NCBI RefSeq assembly: GCF_000196455.1
Contig: NC_014614.1
Span: 758,501 to 822,500, forward strand
DNA length: 64,000 nucleotides
Direction of reading: 5' to 3'
Source of the DNA: Acetoanaerobium sticklandii
GTDB lineage: Bacteria > Bacillota > Clostridia > Peptostreptococcales > Filifactoraceae
Positions 11,595 to 21,103 of this stretch are shown piece after piece (within the stretch, counting starts at the first letter, position 1; each line of letters starts with the position of its first letter). The position numbers and the translations under genes are program-made. The notes beneath the pieces were generated by a model. The model saw only the letters and a list, made by a program, of their open reading frames with translations. It was not told where the DNA came from and did no database searches.

Positions 11595-12614
11595 ATGGTA
11601 ATAGTATTAAAGCCTGGTATATCTAGAGAAGAGATTGAAAAGATAAAATTAAAAATGCAAAGCCTTGGATGCAGTGTACATGAAGTAGTAGGTGAAAGTC
11701 GCCATATAATAGGACTTGTAGGAGATACAAGCAAAATAGATAAAGAACTAATAAGTGCAAACAAAAATGTTGAGAAAGTTGTAAATATCCAAGAACCATT
11801 TAAAAAAGCCAATAGACTTATTAAACCAGAAGGAAGCGTAGTAGAAGTGGCAGGAAGAAAAATAGGCTGTGGACACATAGGAATAATTGCTGGTCCATGC
11901 TCAGTAGAAAGTAGAGAGCAGATTATATCCATAGCAAAGGATGTGAAAACATCTGGAGCAGGGTTTTTAAGAGGAGGAGCATTTAAGCCAAGAACATCTC
12001 CGTACAGTTTCCAAGGACTTAGAGAAGATGGATTAAAATTATTGGTTGAAGCAAGAAAAGAAACTGGTCTTCCGATAGTGACTGAAATTATGTCAGCGTC
12101 TCATTTAGATATATTTGAAGAGCATGTAGATGTAATGCAGGTAGGAGCTAGAAATATGCAAAACTTCGAGCTACTCAAAGAGGTTGGGAAAAGCAAAGTT
12201 CCAGTTCTTTTAAAAAGAGGAATGTCTTCAAGCATAGAGGAATTCATAATGTCAGCAGAATACATCATGGCAGAAGGGAATGAAAATGTAATTCTATGTG
12301 AAAGAGGAATAAGAACTTTCGAAAATTACACAAGAAACACTTTGGATTTAAGTGCTATCCCAGCTATAAAAAAGCTGAGCCACCTTCCTGTAATTGTAGA
12401 TCCTAGCCATGCAGCTGGACTTGCATGGATGGTTGAGCCATTATCAAAAGCGGCTATAGCTGTTGGAGCTGATGGGCTTATGATAGAAGTTCATAATGAC
12501 CCAGCAAATGCAAAATGTGATGGACAGCAGTCAATAACCCCACTGCAGTTCACAAACTTAATGCATACTATCAATCAGCTAGCAGTTATTGAAAATAAAG
12601 CAGTTTCATTTTAG
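11595..12614 (+). CDS. aroF: 3-deoxy-7-phosphoheptulonate (DAHP) synthase, AroAI-beta/Thermotoga type
   Basis: This enzyme condenses phosphoenolpyruvate and erythrose-4-phosphate in the first step of the shikimate pathway. Residues 1-70 form a ferredoxin-like regulatory domain, as in the Thermotoga enzyme, where it mediates Tyr/Phe inhibition. The catalytic barrel follows, with AGPCSVES, LRGGAFKPRTSPYSFQG, metal-site VDPSHAAG and the closing MIEVHNDP. The 339 residues match the family. TAGGAG lies 9 nt before the ATG. It is the first enzyme gene after the attenuator, so control of aromatic synthesis acts at its entry point. Confidence 0.96.
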   Translation: MVIVLKPGISREEIEKIKLKMQSLGCSVHEVVGESRHIIGLVGDTSKIDKELISANKNVEKVVNIQEPFKKANRLIKPEGSVVEVAGRKIGCGHIGIIAGPCSVESREQIISIAKDVKTSGAGFLRGGAFKPRTSPYSFQGLREDGLKLLVEARKETGLPIVTEIMSASHLDIFEEHVDVMQVGARNMQNFELLKEVGKSKVPVLLKRGMSSSIEEFIMSAEYIMAEGNENVILCERGIRTFENYTRNTLDLSAIPAIKKLSHLPVIVDPSHAAGLAWMVEPLSKAAIAVGADGLMIEVHNDPANAKCDGQQSITPLQFTNLMHTINQLAVIENKAVSF

Positions 12615-12626
12615 TAGGTGAATAAA

Positions 12627-13493
12627 ATGGATGAACCAGATTTTTTTATAAATAAAAATCAAGGGGTTGCGATAGTTGGACTTGGACTGATTGGGGGCTC
12701 GATTGCAGGTGCTCTTAAAATAAATGGATTTAAAAATATCATGGGTATAGATACGCAAAATAAAGCTATTGAAGATGCTATAAATAAGGATTTTATAAAG
12801 CTAGGGGATACTGAACCTGAAAATATTTTACCTTTAGCTGAAATTGTTATTGTGTGTCTATACCCTAAAGAAACAGCTGAGTTTATAAAAAAACACATGA
12901 AAGATTTTAAGTATAAAGCTGTGATAACTGATGTTTCAGGAATAAAGTTAGATTTAATTAATGAAATTAATTCATGTCTTAGAGCTGATTTGGAGTTTGT
13001 AGGGGGACATCCAATGGCAGGAAGTCATTTTAGAGGCTTTGACCACGCAAACCCACACTTGTTTATGGATGCAAACTACATCATAACACCTACTGACACA
13101 AGTAGCCTAGAAGCTATAAGCAAAATAAAAAGTCTTGCCAAGATACTCGGATGCAAATCTATATCTGAGATTAATCCAGGCAAGCATGATGAAGCGATGG
13201 CACTAGCGAGCCATATGCCTCATATCACCGCACTAGCGCTTATGGACATGTGTGATGTAAGAGAAATGGGAGCCCTTCTAGGACCTAGCTTTAAGGATGC
13301 CACAAGAGTAGCACAAATAAACAGCAGACTATGGGCTCAGCTTCTTATAAGTAATAAAGAAAATTTAGACGAGCAAATAAAAATCATGGAGAAAAAAATG
13401 GAGCAGCTCAGAAAAGCAATAATATCATCAGACATAAAAGAACTAGAGCATCTTATGGAGCAAGCAGGAAGCAAAAGGAGGAAGATAGGTTGA
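12627..13493 (+). CDS. tyrA: Prephenate dehydrogenase
   Basis: This enzyme oxidatively decarboxylates prephenate to 4-hydroxyphenylpyruvate with NAD+ for tyrosine synthesis. The Rossmann motif GLGLIGGSIAGAL is near the N terminus. DVSGIK and GGHPMAGSHFRGF carry the conserved active-site His and Gly residues, and the helical C domain ends near residue 270. The ATG at 12627 (288 aa) has AGGTG 6 nt upstream. A GTG at 12618 is possible. No C-terminal ACT domain is present. Its stop codon overlaps the TTG start of aroA, which suggests coupled translation. Confidence 0.95.
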   Translation: MDEPDFFINKNQGVAIVGLGLIGGSIAGALKINGFKNIMGIDTQNKAIEDAINKDFIKLGDTEPENILPLAEIVIVCLYPKETAEFIKKHMKDFKYKAVITDVSGIKLDLINEINSCLRADLEFVGGHPMAGSHFRGFDHANPHLFMDANYIITPTDTSSLEAISKIKSLAKILGCKSISEINPGKHDEAMALASHMPHITALALMDMCDVREMGALLGPSFKDATRVAQINSRLWAQLLISNKENLDEQIKIMEKKMEQLRKAIISSDIKELEHLMEQAGSKRRKIG

Positions 13494-14776
13494 AAAAAGT
13501 AAAAATAGAGCCTAAAGAATTAAGTGGAGAAATTTCAATACCACCATCCAAAAGCATTAGTCATAGAGCTGTAATAGCGGCGTCCTTATCAAGTGGAGTA
13601 AGTGAAATAAGCAACATAGTAATGTCAAAGGACATAAAGGCTACATGTGAGGCTATGAAACAGCTAGGAGCAGAAATATCTGAGGTGAAAGCTGAAAATG
13701 AAAGAGTAAAGCTTATAATTAAGGGAATAGAAGTATTTAAAGCGCCTAAAGCTTCCATAGACTGCAATGAATCAGGCTCCACTCTGAGATTTATGATTCC
13801 AATAGCGATGATGAGTAATAGTGAAATCAGCTTTATAGGAAAAGGAAAATTAGTTGAAAGACCACTAGATGTATACTACAAAATATTTGATGAGCAAGGA
13901 ATACATTACGAAACAAAAGATAATAAGCTGCCACTTAAAATAAATGGAAGCTTAACTCCTGGTACTTTTGATATTAGGGGGGATGTAAGCTCACAGTTTA
14001 TAACAGGATTGATGTTTGTTCTTCCTCTTTTAGCTTCTGATTCAAAGATAAGTATAACAGGGGAGCTCGAGTCAAAGGGCTATATAGATTTGACGATATC
14101 AGTACTTAGCAAGTATGGAATTGTGATAGAAAATGACGATTACAAAGCTTTTTATATAAAAGGAAGACAGGTTTATAAAGCATGTGATTATAGAGTGGAA
14201 GGCGATTTTTCTCAAGCTGCATTTTGGTTAGTTGCAGGGTGTTTAGGTGAAAAGATTACTAGTCGTGATTTAAATGAGTCTTCTCTACAGGCAGATAAAG
14301 AAGTTATAGATATTATAAAATCTATGGCTGGGAAAATATCTTGTGAAGATAATTCATTTATAGCTCAAAAGAGCCAGACTAAACGAACTGTAATAGATGC
14401 CTCGCAGATTCCAGATATAATACCGGTGCTTTCTGTACTAGCCTCTGTGAGTAAAGGTACTACTATAGTGAAAAATGGAGCAAGGCTTAGAATAAAAGAA
14501 TCAGATAGACTTACAGCAACAAAAACGGAGCTAAATAAGCTAGGAGCTGACATAAAAGAAGAGGGAGACACTCTTATAATTAAAGGAGTGTCGAAACTTA
14601 GAGGAGCCAATGTAGATAGCTGGAATGACCATAGGATAGCTATGGCAATGGCAGTAGCGTCGATAAGGTGCGAAGGAAGCGTTATAATCGATGGAGCCTC
14701 ATCTGTAGATAAGTCATATCCTAACTTTTGGCAGGATTTTAAAATGCTTGGAGGAGATATATGTGAGCAGAGTTGA
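13490..14776 (+). CDS. aroA: 3-phosphoshikimate 1-carboxyvinyltransferase (EPSP synthase)
   Basis: This enzyme joins phosphoenolpyruvate to shikimate-3-phosphate in the sixth shikimate step. The 428 residues are full length. Visible marks are PPSKSISHRA (substrate-binding Lys, Ser and Arg), NESGSTLRFM, KGRQVY, DFSQAAFW and the C-terminal RIKESDRL and NDHRIAMAMA. The start is TTG at 13490, set by AGGAGG 8 nt upstream, and it overlaps the tyrA stop by 4 nt. The other shikimate genes (aroB, aroC, aroE and kinase) are not in this window. Confidence 0.97.
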   Translation: MKKVKIEPKELSGEISIPPSKSISHRAVIAASLSSGVSEISNIVMSKDIKATCEAMKQLGAEISEVKAENERVKLIIKGIEVFKAPKASIDCNESGSTLRFMIPIAMMSNSEISFIGKGKLVERPLDVYYKIFDEQGIHYETKDNKLPLKINGSLTPGTFDIRGDVSSQFITGLMFVLPLLASDSKISITGELESKGYIDLTISVLSKYGIVIENDDYKAFYIKGRQVYKACDYRVEGDFSQAAFWLVAGCLGEKITSRDLNESSLQADKEVIDIIKSMAGKISCEDNSFIAQKSQTKRTVIDASQIPDIIPVLSVLASVSKGTTIVKNGARLRIKESDRLTATKTELNKLGADIKEEGDTLIIKGVSKLRGANVDSWNDHRIAMAMAVASIRCEGSVIIDGASSVDKSYPNFWQDFKMLGGDICEQS

Positions 14777-15872
14777 TCAGCTTAGATTCATAATAGATGA
14801 TATCGATAAAAATATTGTGAGACTATTTGAAAAGCGAATGGAGACAGCTGAAAAAATAGCTCAGTACAAGCTAGAAAATAATCTAGGTATATTAAATACA
14901 TCAAGGGAAGAAGAAGTAATAGAGTCAGCACTAAATGAGCTATACAATAAAGATTATAGAGATGAGCTTGAAGAATTTATAAAAAAACTTATGGAAATAA
15001 GCAGAAGAGTTCAGCAAAAAAGAATTTTAGGTATGGGCAAGAAAAGCATTAAAATTGGATTCCAAGGCGTAGAGGGTTCATTTGGACATCAAGCGGCTAT
15101 AGAATATTTTGATAAAGATGCAGAGTTTATGGAGTATATGAGCTTTGAGGATGTATTTAAAGGCCTGTTAAATGGGGAAACAGATTATGGAGTACTTCCT
15201 ATAGAAAATTCTTCTACAGGAAGCATAAGCTCAGTATACGATTTAATTGGAGAATATGGTTTTTATATAGTAGGAGAAAAATGCCTTAGAATAAAGCAAA
15301 ATCTAATAGGATTAAAAGGAGCTTCTATTAAGGATATAAAAGAAATTTATTCACATACTCAAGGATTTGAGCAATCTAGCTCTTTTTTAAAAAAGCATCA
15401 GGAATGGAAGCTCATTCCCTACCACAATACAGCTTATAGTGCAAAAACTGTAGCTCTTTCAAAGGATTTTACAAAGGCAGCTATAGCTAGCGAAAAGGCT
15501 GCAAGGCTTTACAATCTAGATATCATAGAAAAAGATATCAATGACAACGAGAATAATTACACTAGGTTTGTCATAATCTCTAGAAAAGCTTTAGAATATA
15601 TTGATACAAGCAAAATTAGCGTTATGTTCTCAATAAAGCATAGGGCAGGAGAGCTCTATAAAGTTCTTGAAGGCTTTCACCTTAACAATGTTAATATGCT
15701 GAAAATAGAATCTAGGCCAATAAAGAACAGACCTTGGGAATACATGTTTTATATAGATTTTGAAGGAAGCTTAAATGATATAGACATAGTTAAAAGCATA
15801 GAAAAAATTAAAAATAGTAGCACCTACTTTAAATTATTAGGAAATTATACGGCAGATAAAAATGCATCTTAA
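14763..15872 (+). CDS. pheA: Bifunctional chorismate mutase/prephenate dehydratase (P-protein)
   Basis: This enzyme converts chorismate to prephenate and then to phenylpyruvate. Residues about 1-85 are an AroQ chorismate mutase, with RVDQLRFIIDDIDKNIVRLFEKR. Residues about 97-275 are prephenate dehydratase, with VEGSFGHQAA, LPIENSSTGS and the NYTRFVIIS motif. The ACT domain (about 285-365) begins KISVMFSIKHRAGEL and is where Phe normally inhibits. I chose the GTG at 14763 (369 aa) because GGAGGA lies 7 nt upstream. It overlaps the end of aroA by 14 nt. It is the last gene of the operon. Confidence 0.95.
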   Translation: MSRVDQLRFIIDDIDKNIVRLFEKRMETAEKIAQYKLENNLGILNTSREEEVIESALNELYNKDYRDELEEFIKKLMEISRRVQQKRILGMGKKSIKIGFQGVEGSFGHQAAIEYFDKDAEFMEYMSFEDVFKGLLNGETDYGVLPIENSSTGSISSVYDLIGEYGFYIVGEKCLRIKQNLIGLKGASIKDIKEIYSHTQGFEQSSSFLKKHQEWKLIPYHNTAYSAKTVALSKDFTKAAIASEKAARLYNLDIIEKDINDNENNYTRFVIISRKALEYIDTSKISVMFSIKHRAGELYKVLEGFHLNNVNMLKIESRPIKNRPWEYMFYIDFEGSLNDIDIVKSIEKIKNSSTYFKLLGNYTADKNAS

Positions 15873-15922
15873 AATAATTATGTTAATGAAAGTTTGGTTA
15901 AGGGCTGTTTAATAATAAAAGA

Positions 15923-16018
15923 AAACCGTCAATAAAATGGATTAGTTCTTTAAAGTAGGCAGTTAAAATAACTGCCTACCTAAGTAAGGAAGCACTCATC
16001 CAGTTTAAATGACGGTTT
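15923..16018. terminator. Nested hairpin between convergent pheA and the stalk protein gene
   Basis: The outer arms AAACCGTC (15923-15930) and GACGGTTT (16011-16018) enclose TGGAT/ATCCA (15938-15942, 15998-16002) and a strong 10-bp hairpin, GTAGGCAGTT/AACTGCCTAC (15955-15964, 15970-15979). It fills most of the 152-nt convergent gap, so a two-way terminator is the plain reading. The nested form could also be a small structured RNA. Confidence 0.5.
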
Positions 16019-16024
16019 ATATAT

Positions 16025-16960
16025 TTATCTTAAGCTTAACAGGTCACTGACTTTTTCAAAAGGAATTTGAACTTCATAGTAATTTCCTTTTGAATCCTGC
16101 ATCAATATCACAAAAAAGAGTTTATTATCTATAGGTCTTATATAGTAGTTTGTAGTTTCATCTAATTTTACTGAGTTGGAATAAGCTTCAACTTTAGTTT
16201 TAAATGCATCCATATTTTTGCTAGAAACGGCTCTTGTTATAGGAATTACATTTCCATTTTTGATATCAAAAGCTTTAGATGTCAGTACTTTATAGGAAGC
16301 TGAATTTTTTACCATAGTCCCTTCGTAAACTACATATCCAGTCTTGTCTCCTATGTACATGATATTGATTTTGATATTGTTTATACCTCCATCTTGAAGA
16401 GAAGATATTTGACTTTTAGCGATTTCATGCATCTTAATAGCAACATTTGCTGGAGCTACATTTAAAGTTACTGTAATTTTACTGCCATCCATACCTACAT
16501 TTGCCTTTAAGACTTCTGATAAAAAATCAAGTGGCACATACATTCTTCCATTTCTAACCTCTGGTGTGATATCAAGTCTGATATCAGCCATAGCACCATA
16601 GCTGTAATAGTAGTCGTTGGTAGTAGCTTTAGCAACGATAGCCTTATCATCGAGGGAAGCTGTTCTTGTCTTTGAATCCCAGCTTAAATCAAGATTAAAT
16701 GCCTCGGCTACATTTCGTATTGGAAGCATAAGCTCATTGTTTCTAAAATAAATATCAGAATTTCTGACTCTTTTGCCATTTAATGTCAGGTTAACAGTGC
16801 TTATCCTAGATTTTAGATAACTAAGAGCATTGTCTCTTTTGGAATCTAAAACTATTTCTACTTTACGGCTTATAGAATAATCTGTAGCCGCATAGGATAT
16901 ATTTGTAGTCAAAATACATATTGCTGAAAGAATAACAGCATAAAAAGCTCTAGGCTTCAT
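16025..16960 (-). CDS. Secreted copper amine oxidase N-terminal (stalk) domain protein
   Basis: The 311-residue protein begins with a signal peptide (MKPRAFYAVILSAICILTTN..., cleavage near the Ala-Ala at about 25). Residues about 55-165 hold two stalk-type repeats, with NGKRVRNSDIYFRNNELMLP and RNGRMYVPLDFLSEVL. These modules are common in secreted and cell-wall proteins of Clostridia and are not enzymes. The C-terminal 140 residues are a beta-rich region I do not recognise. Function is unknown, and an extracytoplasmic location is likely. It is monocistronic and faces pheA. Confidence 0.75.
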   Translation of the reverse strand: MKPRAFYAVILSAICILTTNISYAATDYSISRKVEIVLDSKRDNALSYLKSRISTVNLTLNGKRVRNSDIYFRNNELMLPIRNVAEAFNLDLSWDSKTRTASLDDKAIVAKATTNDYYYSYGAMADIRLDITPEVRNGRMYVPLDFLSEVLKANVGMDGSKITVTLNVAPANVAIKMHEIAKSQISSLQDGGINNIKINIMYIGDKTGYVVYEGTMVKNSASYKVLTSKAFDIKNGNVIPITRAVSSKNMDAFKTKVEAYSNSVKLDETTNYYIRPIDNKLFFVILMQDSKGNYYEVQIPFEKVSDLLSLR

Positions 16961-17035
16961 CTACATCACCTCTTAAGGTAATGATATAGTATAAATATTA
17001 CATTATGCAGATTTTATCGTTACGATTATATTACG

Positions 17036-17097
17036 AAAAAAGATTAAACTAAATATTAATAACTCAAAAAATCAGTTATCGTTTAAGTAGTTTAATC
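17036..17097 (-). terminator. Nested terminator after prfC
   Basis: Read on the minus strand, GATTAAACT (17097-17089) pairs with AGTTTAATC (17050-17042), followed by six T (17041-17036). An inner ATAACT/AGTTAT hairpin sits in the loop. It lies directly downstream of the prfC stop codon. Confidence 0.7.
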
Positions 17098-17104
17098 TCA
17101 GTTC

Positions 17105-18709
17105 TTACTTTCTAAATGAAATTTCTTTTAAAACAGCAGTCTCATTACGTTCTTTTACCATATTGATAGACCATTCGTTTTGGAATAATAAAACAGGATG
17201 TGAATCTTCGTCTTCAACTATCATGGTATCCATAGTAACAGAGAATTTTGAAGGATTGAAGGCTTCCATTTCAACCCATCTGATATATCTATATGGAGTT
17301 CTTTCCATTATTACATCTACTCCATATTCATTTTTTAATCTGTACTCTAATACCTCGAACTGAAGTGAGCCTACAACTCCGACGATTAGCTCTTCTATAC
17401 CTATATTAGGTCTTCTGAAAACCTGGATACTTCCTTCTTCAGCTAGCTGAGTAATTCCTTTTTGGAATTGCTTTCGCTTAAGAGAGTTTTTAGCAAATAT
17501 TTTTGCAAAATGCTCAGGAGCAAAAAGTGGGATTCCTTCGTATTTAGTCTTTGAATTATCAGCGCACAAAGTGTCTCCGATTCTAAATATTCCAGGGTCA
17601 TGAATACCTATTATATCTCCAGGGTAAGCTTCGTCTACGATTACTCTATCTTGAGCCATAAACTGCTGAGGCTGAGCAAGTCTCACTTTTTTATTCACCT
17701 GAACGTGATTTACTGACATACCTTTTTCAAACTTGCCTGAGCATATTCTCAAAAATGCAATTCTATCTCTATGTGTAGGGTCCATATTAGCTTGAATCTT
17801 AAATATAAAGCCTGTAAAATTATCTGTTTTTGGGTCAATAAGACCGTTGCTACTTTGTCTTGGAGTAGGAGGAGTAGTCATTTCTAAGAATGACTCCAAA
17901 AATGGCTCAACACCAAAATTTGTAAGGGCACTACCAAAGAAGGTAGGCGTTAGTTCCCCAGATAGGATTTTTTCCATATCAAATTCATCTCCAGCCATAT
18001 CTAGAAGCTCAATATCGCTTAGTAGCTGTGAATGAAGAGTTTCACCAAGTAGCTCGTTGAACTTTGGATCATTAATATCACCGCTGATTACATTTCCTTG
18101 GCTTTGACCGTGGTTGCTATCTTTAAATAACTCAATTTGCTTTTTTTGTCTATTATAAACACCTTTGAAATCTCTTCCAGCTCCAATAGGCCAGTTTACA
18201 GGATAAGAGCGAATGCCAAGTACACTTTCGACTTCCTCCATAAGCTCAAAAGGGTCTTTACCCATACGATCCATTTTGTTTATAAATGTAAATATTGGAA
18301 TTCCGCGCATCTTACATACATGGAATAATTTTTTTGTCTGGTCCTCTACACCCTTTGCGCAGTCGATAACCATAACAGCGCTATCAGCAGCCATAAGTGT
18401 TCTATAGGTATCCTCACTGAAGTCTTGGTGACCAGGTGTGTCTAGTATATTAATGCAATATCCGCTATAATCAAATTGAAGTACACTCGAAGTAACAGAA
18501 ATACCTCTTTGCTTTTCTATTTCCATCCAGTCTGAAACTGCATGCTTTTGAGAACGTCTTGATTTTACAGAGCCAGCTAAGCGTATTGCCCCTCCGTAGA
18601 GCAAAAATTTTTCTGTAAGTGTGGTCTTACCAGCATCGGGATGTGAGATGATGGCAAAGGTTCTTCTTCTATTTACTTCATTTATAAAACTCGTTGTTTG
18701 TTCCGACAT
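17105..18709 (-). CDS. prfC: Peptide chain release factor 3
   Basis: This GTPase recycles RF1/RF2 from the ribosome after termination. The 534 residues are full length. The G domain shows SHPDAGKTTLTEKFL (P-loop), the switch region RGISVTSSV, DTPGHQDF and NKMD. Domains II and III follow, with GDTLC and GVVGSLQFEVLEYRL, as in RF3 rather than EF-G, which would be about 690 residues. It is transcribed alone, divergent from rnr across a 139-nt gap. Confidence 0.96.
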   Translation of the reverse strand: MSEQTTSFINEVNRRRTFAIISHPDAGKTTLTEKFLLYGGAIRLAGSVKSRRSQKHAVSDWMEIEKQRGISVTSSVLQFDYSGYCINILDTPGHQDFSEDTYRTLMAADSAVMVIDCAKGVEDQTKKLFHVCKMRGIPIFTFINKMDRMGKDPFELMEEVESVLGIRSYPVNWPIGAGRDFKGVYNRQKKQIELFKDSNHGQSQGNVISGDINDPKFNELLGETLHSQLLSDIELLDMAGDEFDMEKILSGELTPTFFGSALTNFGVEPFLESFLEMTTPPTPRQSSNGLIDPKTDNFTGFIFKIQANMDPTHRDRIAFLRICSGKFEKGMSVNHVQVNKKVRLAQPQQFMAQDRVIVDEAYPGDIIGIHDPGIFRIGDTLCADNSKTKYEGIPLFAPEHFAKIFAKNSLKRKQFQKGITQLAEEGSIQVFRRPNIGIEELIVGVVGSLQFEVLEYRLKNEYGVDVIMERTPYRYIRWVEMEAFNPSKFSVTMDTMIVEDEDSHPVLLFQNEWSINMVKERNETAVLKEISFRK

Positions 18710-18848
18710 AAATACCTTCCTTATTCCATTTGATAAAATATATATCCATAACTATATAATTTTATCCTTAATAATAAGCGGTGTCAATGAATTAAAGCCA
18801 GATAAAGGGGTATAACACAAAAGCAAGCAAAAATTAGGAGGGAAAATA

Positions 18849-20969
18849 ATGAAACTAAGTATAAAAGAGAGCATATTACAGCTCATGAGAGAAGAGGCAT
18901 ACAGCCCTCTTAGTAAAACTGAATTATGTCAAATATTTTGCGCTAGTAAAGCAGATAAAGATATTTTAAACAGCATACTATATGAAATGGAAGAGGAAGG
19001 CCTAATATACAAAACGAAAAAAGAAAAGTATGGACTTCCACAGAAAATGAATTTATTTGTAGGGAAATTAAGCGTGCATCCAAAGGGATTTGCATTTTTA
19101 GATACAGGAGTAGAAGGAGAAAGAGATATATTTATTCCAGCAAGTGCATTAAATGGTGCTATGCATCAAGATAGAGTAATAGCAAGAGTGGTGAAAAGCG
19201 AAACTACTCAGAGTCGTACTGAGGGCGAGATAATTAAAATAATAGAAAGAGGCTATACAGAAATTGTAGGAAAATTCGAAGCTTCTAAAAATTTTGGATT
19301 TGTAATATCAGATAATAAAAGGCTTACAGCAGATGTTTTTATAGCAAAAAAAGATTCAATGGGAGCTAAAACCGGAGACATAGTAGTTTGTAAAATAACT
19401 AAATATCCTCAAAAAGGGCGAAATCCAGAAGGCAAAGTAAAAGAAATTCTAGGAAAACAAGGAGAAAAAGGTGTAGACCTGCTTTCAATTATCAAGCAAA
19501 ATGGTTTGCCAGAGGAGTTTCCTAAGAAAGTTCTAAAGCAAGCGCATGAAATACCAGAAGACATAGATCCAAGAGAAATTCACTCAAGACTAGATCTTAG
19601 AAATGAACTTATATATACCATAGATGGCTCTGATGCCAAGGATTTAGACGATGCAATTTCAATTGAAAAGTTAAATAACGGAAATTACAAGCTAGGTGTC
19701 CATATAGCAGATGTTACTCATTATGTAACTGAAGGAGCTCCACTAGATGATGAAGCTCTAAAAAGAGGAACCTCTGTCTATCTAGTAGATACAGTTATTC
19801 CTATGCTCCCACCAAAACTTTCAAATGGAGTATGCTCGCTTCATCCAGATGTAGACAGGCTTACCTTATCATGCATTATGGAAATAGATGAAAAAGGCAA
19901 GGTTGTAAGTCATGAAATCAAAAAAACAGTTATTAACTCAAAAGCTAGATTAGTTTATGAAGATGTATCTGATATTTTAGAAAATGACAACGAAGAGCTA
20001 AAACAAAAATACAGCTATATTTTAGATAAGCTAAAGCTTTCTGAGGAGTTAGCAAAGATATTAACTGCAAGAAGAAGTCAAAGAGGAGCCATGGATTTTG
20101 ATTTTCCAGAGAGCAAGATTCTTATGGATGAAGCAGGAAATGTTACAGATATAATTAAGTATGATAGAAGAATAGCAAATAGAATAATTGAGGAATTTAT
20201 GCTTATAGCAAATGAAACAGTGGCAGAACAGTTTTTCTGGGCACAGATTCCGTTTGTTTACAGGGTTCATGAGAATCCAGATCCTGAAAAAATAAGAGAT
20301 TTTGTTAAGTTCATAGGAGCTTTTGGATATACTTTAAAAGGTGATGTCGAGGAAATCCACCCAAAAGAACTGCAAAAATTGCTTGGAGATATAGAAAATA
20401 CTAAGGAAGAGTTAGTAATATCAACTCTTATGCTTAGATCTCTTAAGCAAGCCAGATATTCACCGATTTGTACTGGTCACTTTGGACTTGCAGCTAAGTA
20501 TTACACTCATTTTACTTCTCCTATTAGAAGATATCCTGACCTTCAGATTCACAGGATAATAAAAGAAACTATTGATGAGTCTCTAAATGAAAAACGACTT
20601 AATAGATTAAAAGCTATAGTTGAGAAGGCATCAGAGCAGTCTTCTATAAGAGAAAGAGAAGCAGATGAAGCCCAAAGGCAAGTTGAAGACCTTAGAAAAG
20701 CTGAGTATATGAAGAACCATGTAGGAGAAGAATATGAAGGAGTTATTTCTTCAATTACTTCATTTGGTATGTTTGTAGAGCTTTACAACACAGTAGAAGG
20801 TCTAATAAGACTTAACAATCTTTCAGATGATTATTATATCTTCGATCAAGAAAATTATTTGTTATTTGGAGAGCATACGAAAAAAACCTTCAAAATCGGA
20901 GATAAAATAAATATCAAGGTAGATAGTGTCAATATACCTCTTAGAGAAGTGAACTTTGTCCTAGCTTAA
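18849..20969 (+). CDS. rnr: Ribonuclease R
   Basis: This is a processive 3'-5' exoribonuclease that degrades structured RNA and works with trans-translation. Its 706 residues contain an N-terminal winged helix (1-60), two cold-shock-like OB domains (about 65-215), the RNB catalytic core (DGSDAKDLDDAISIE, with the metal-binding Asp residues; CTGHFGLAAKYYTHFTSPIR) and a C-terminal S1 domain (about 625-706). The Lys-rich tail of the E. coli enzyme is missing, as in many Firmicutes. AGGAGG precedes the ATG. smpB lies one gene downstream. Confidence 0.96.
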   Translation: MKLSIKESILQLMREEAYSPLSKTELCQIFCASKADKDILNSILYEMEEEGLIYKTKKEKYGLPQKMNLFVGKLSVHPKGFAFLDTGVEGERDIFIPASALNGAMHQDRVIARVVKSETTQSRTEGEIIKIIERGYTEIVGKFEASKNFGFVISDNKRLTADVFIAKKDSMGAKTGDIVVCKITKYPQKGRNPEGKVKEILGKQGEKGVDLLSIIKQNGLPEEFPKKVLKQAHEIPEDIDPREIHSRLDLRNELIYTIDGSDAKDLDDAISIEKLNNGNYKLGVHIADVTHYVTEGAPLDDEALKRGTSVYLVDTVIPMLPPKLSNGVCSLHPDVDRLTLSCIMEIDEKGKVVSHEIKKTVINSKARLVYEDVSDILENDNEELKQKYSYILDKLKLSEELAKILTARRSQRGAMDFDFPESKILMDEAGNVTDIIKYDRRIANRIIEEFMLIANETVAEQFFWAQIPFVYRVHENPDPEKIRDFVKFIGAFGYTLKGDVEEIHPKELQKLLGDIENTKEELVISTLMLRSLKQARYSPICTGHFGLAAKYYTHFTSPIRRYPDLQIHRIIKETIDESLNEKRLNRLKAIVEKASEQSSIREREADEAQRQVEDLRKAEYMKNHVGEEYEGVISSITSFGMFVELYNTVEGLIRLNNLSDDYYIFDQENYLLFGEHTKKTFKIGDKINIKVDSVNIPLREVNFVLA

Positions 20970-21103
20970 TTTAATTTTTTCGTTAAAAAATCATGTAAAA
21001 TATGATAATATGGTTTATGTATATAAACTTATAAAAAGAATTCAAAAATTGAATCGTTAAAAAATAATAAAAATTATAGTCTGAAGGGGAGTGCTATAAC
21101 CTT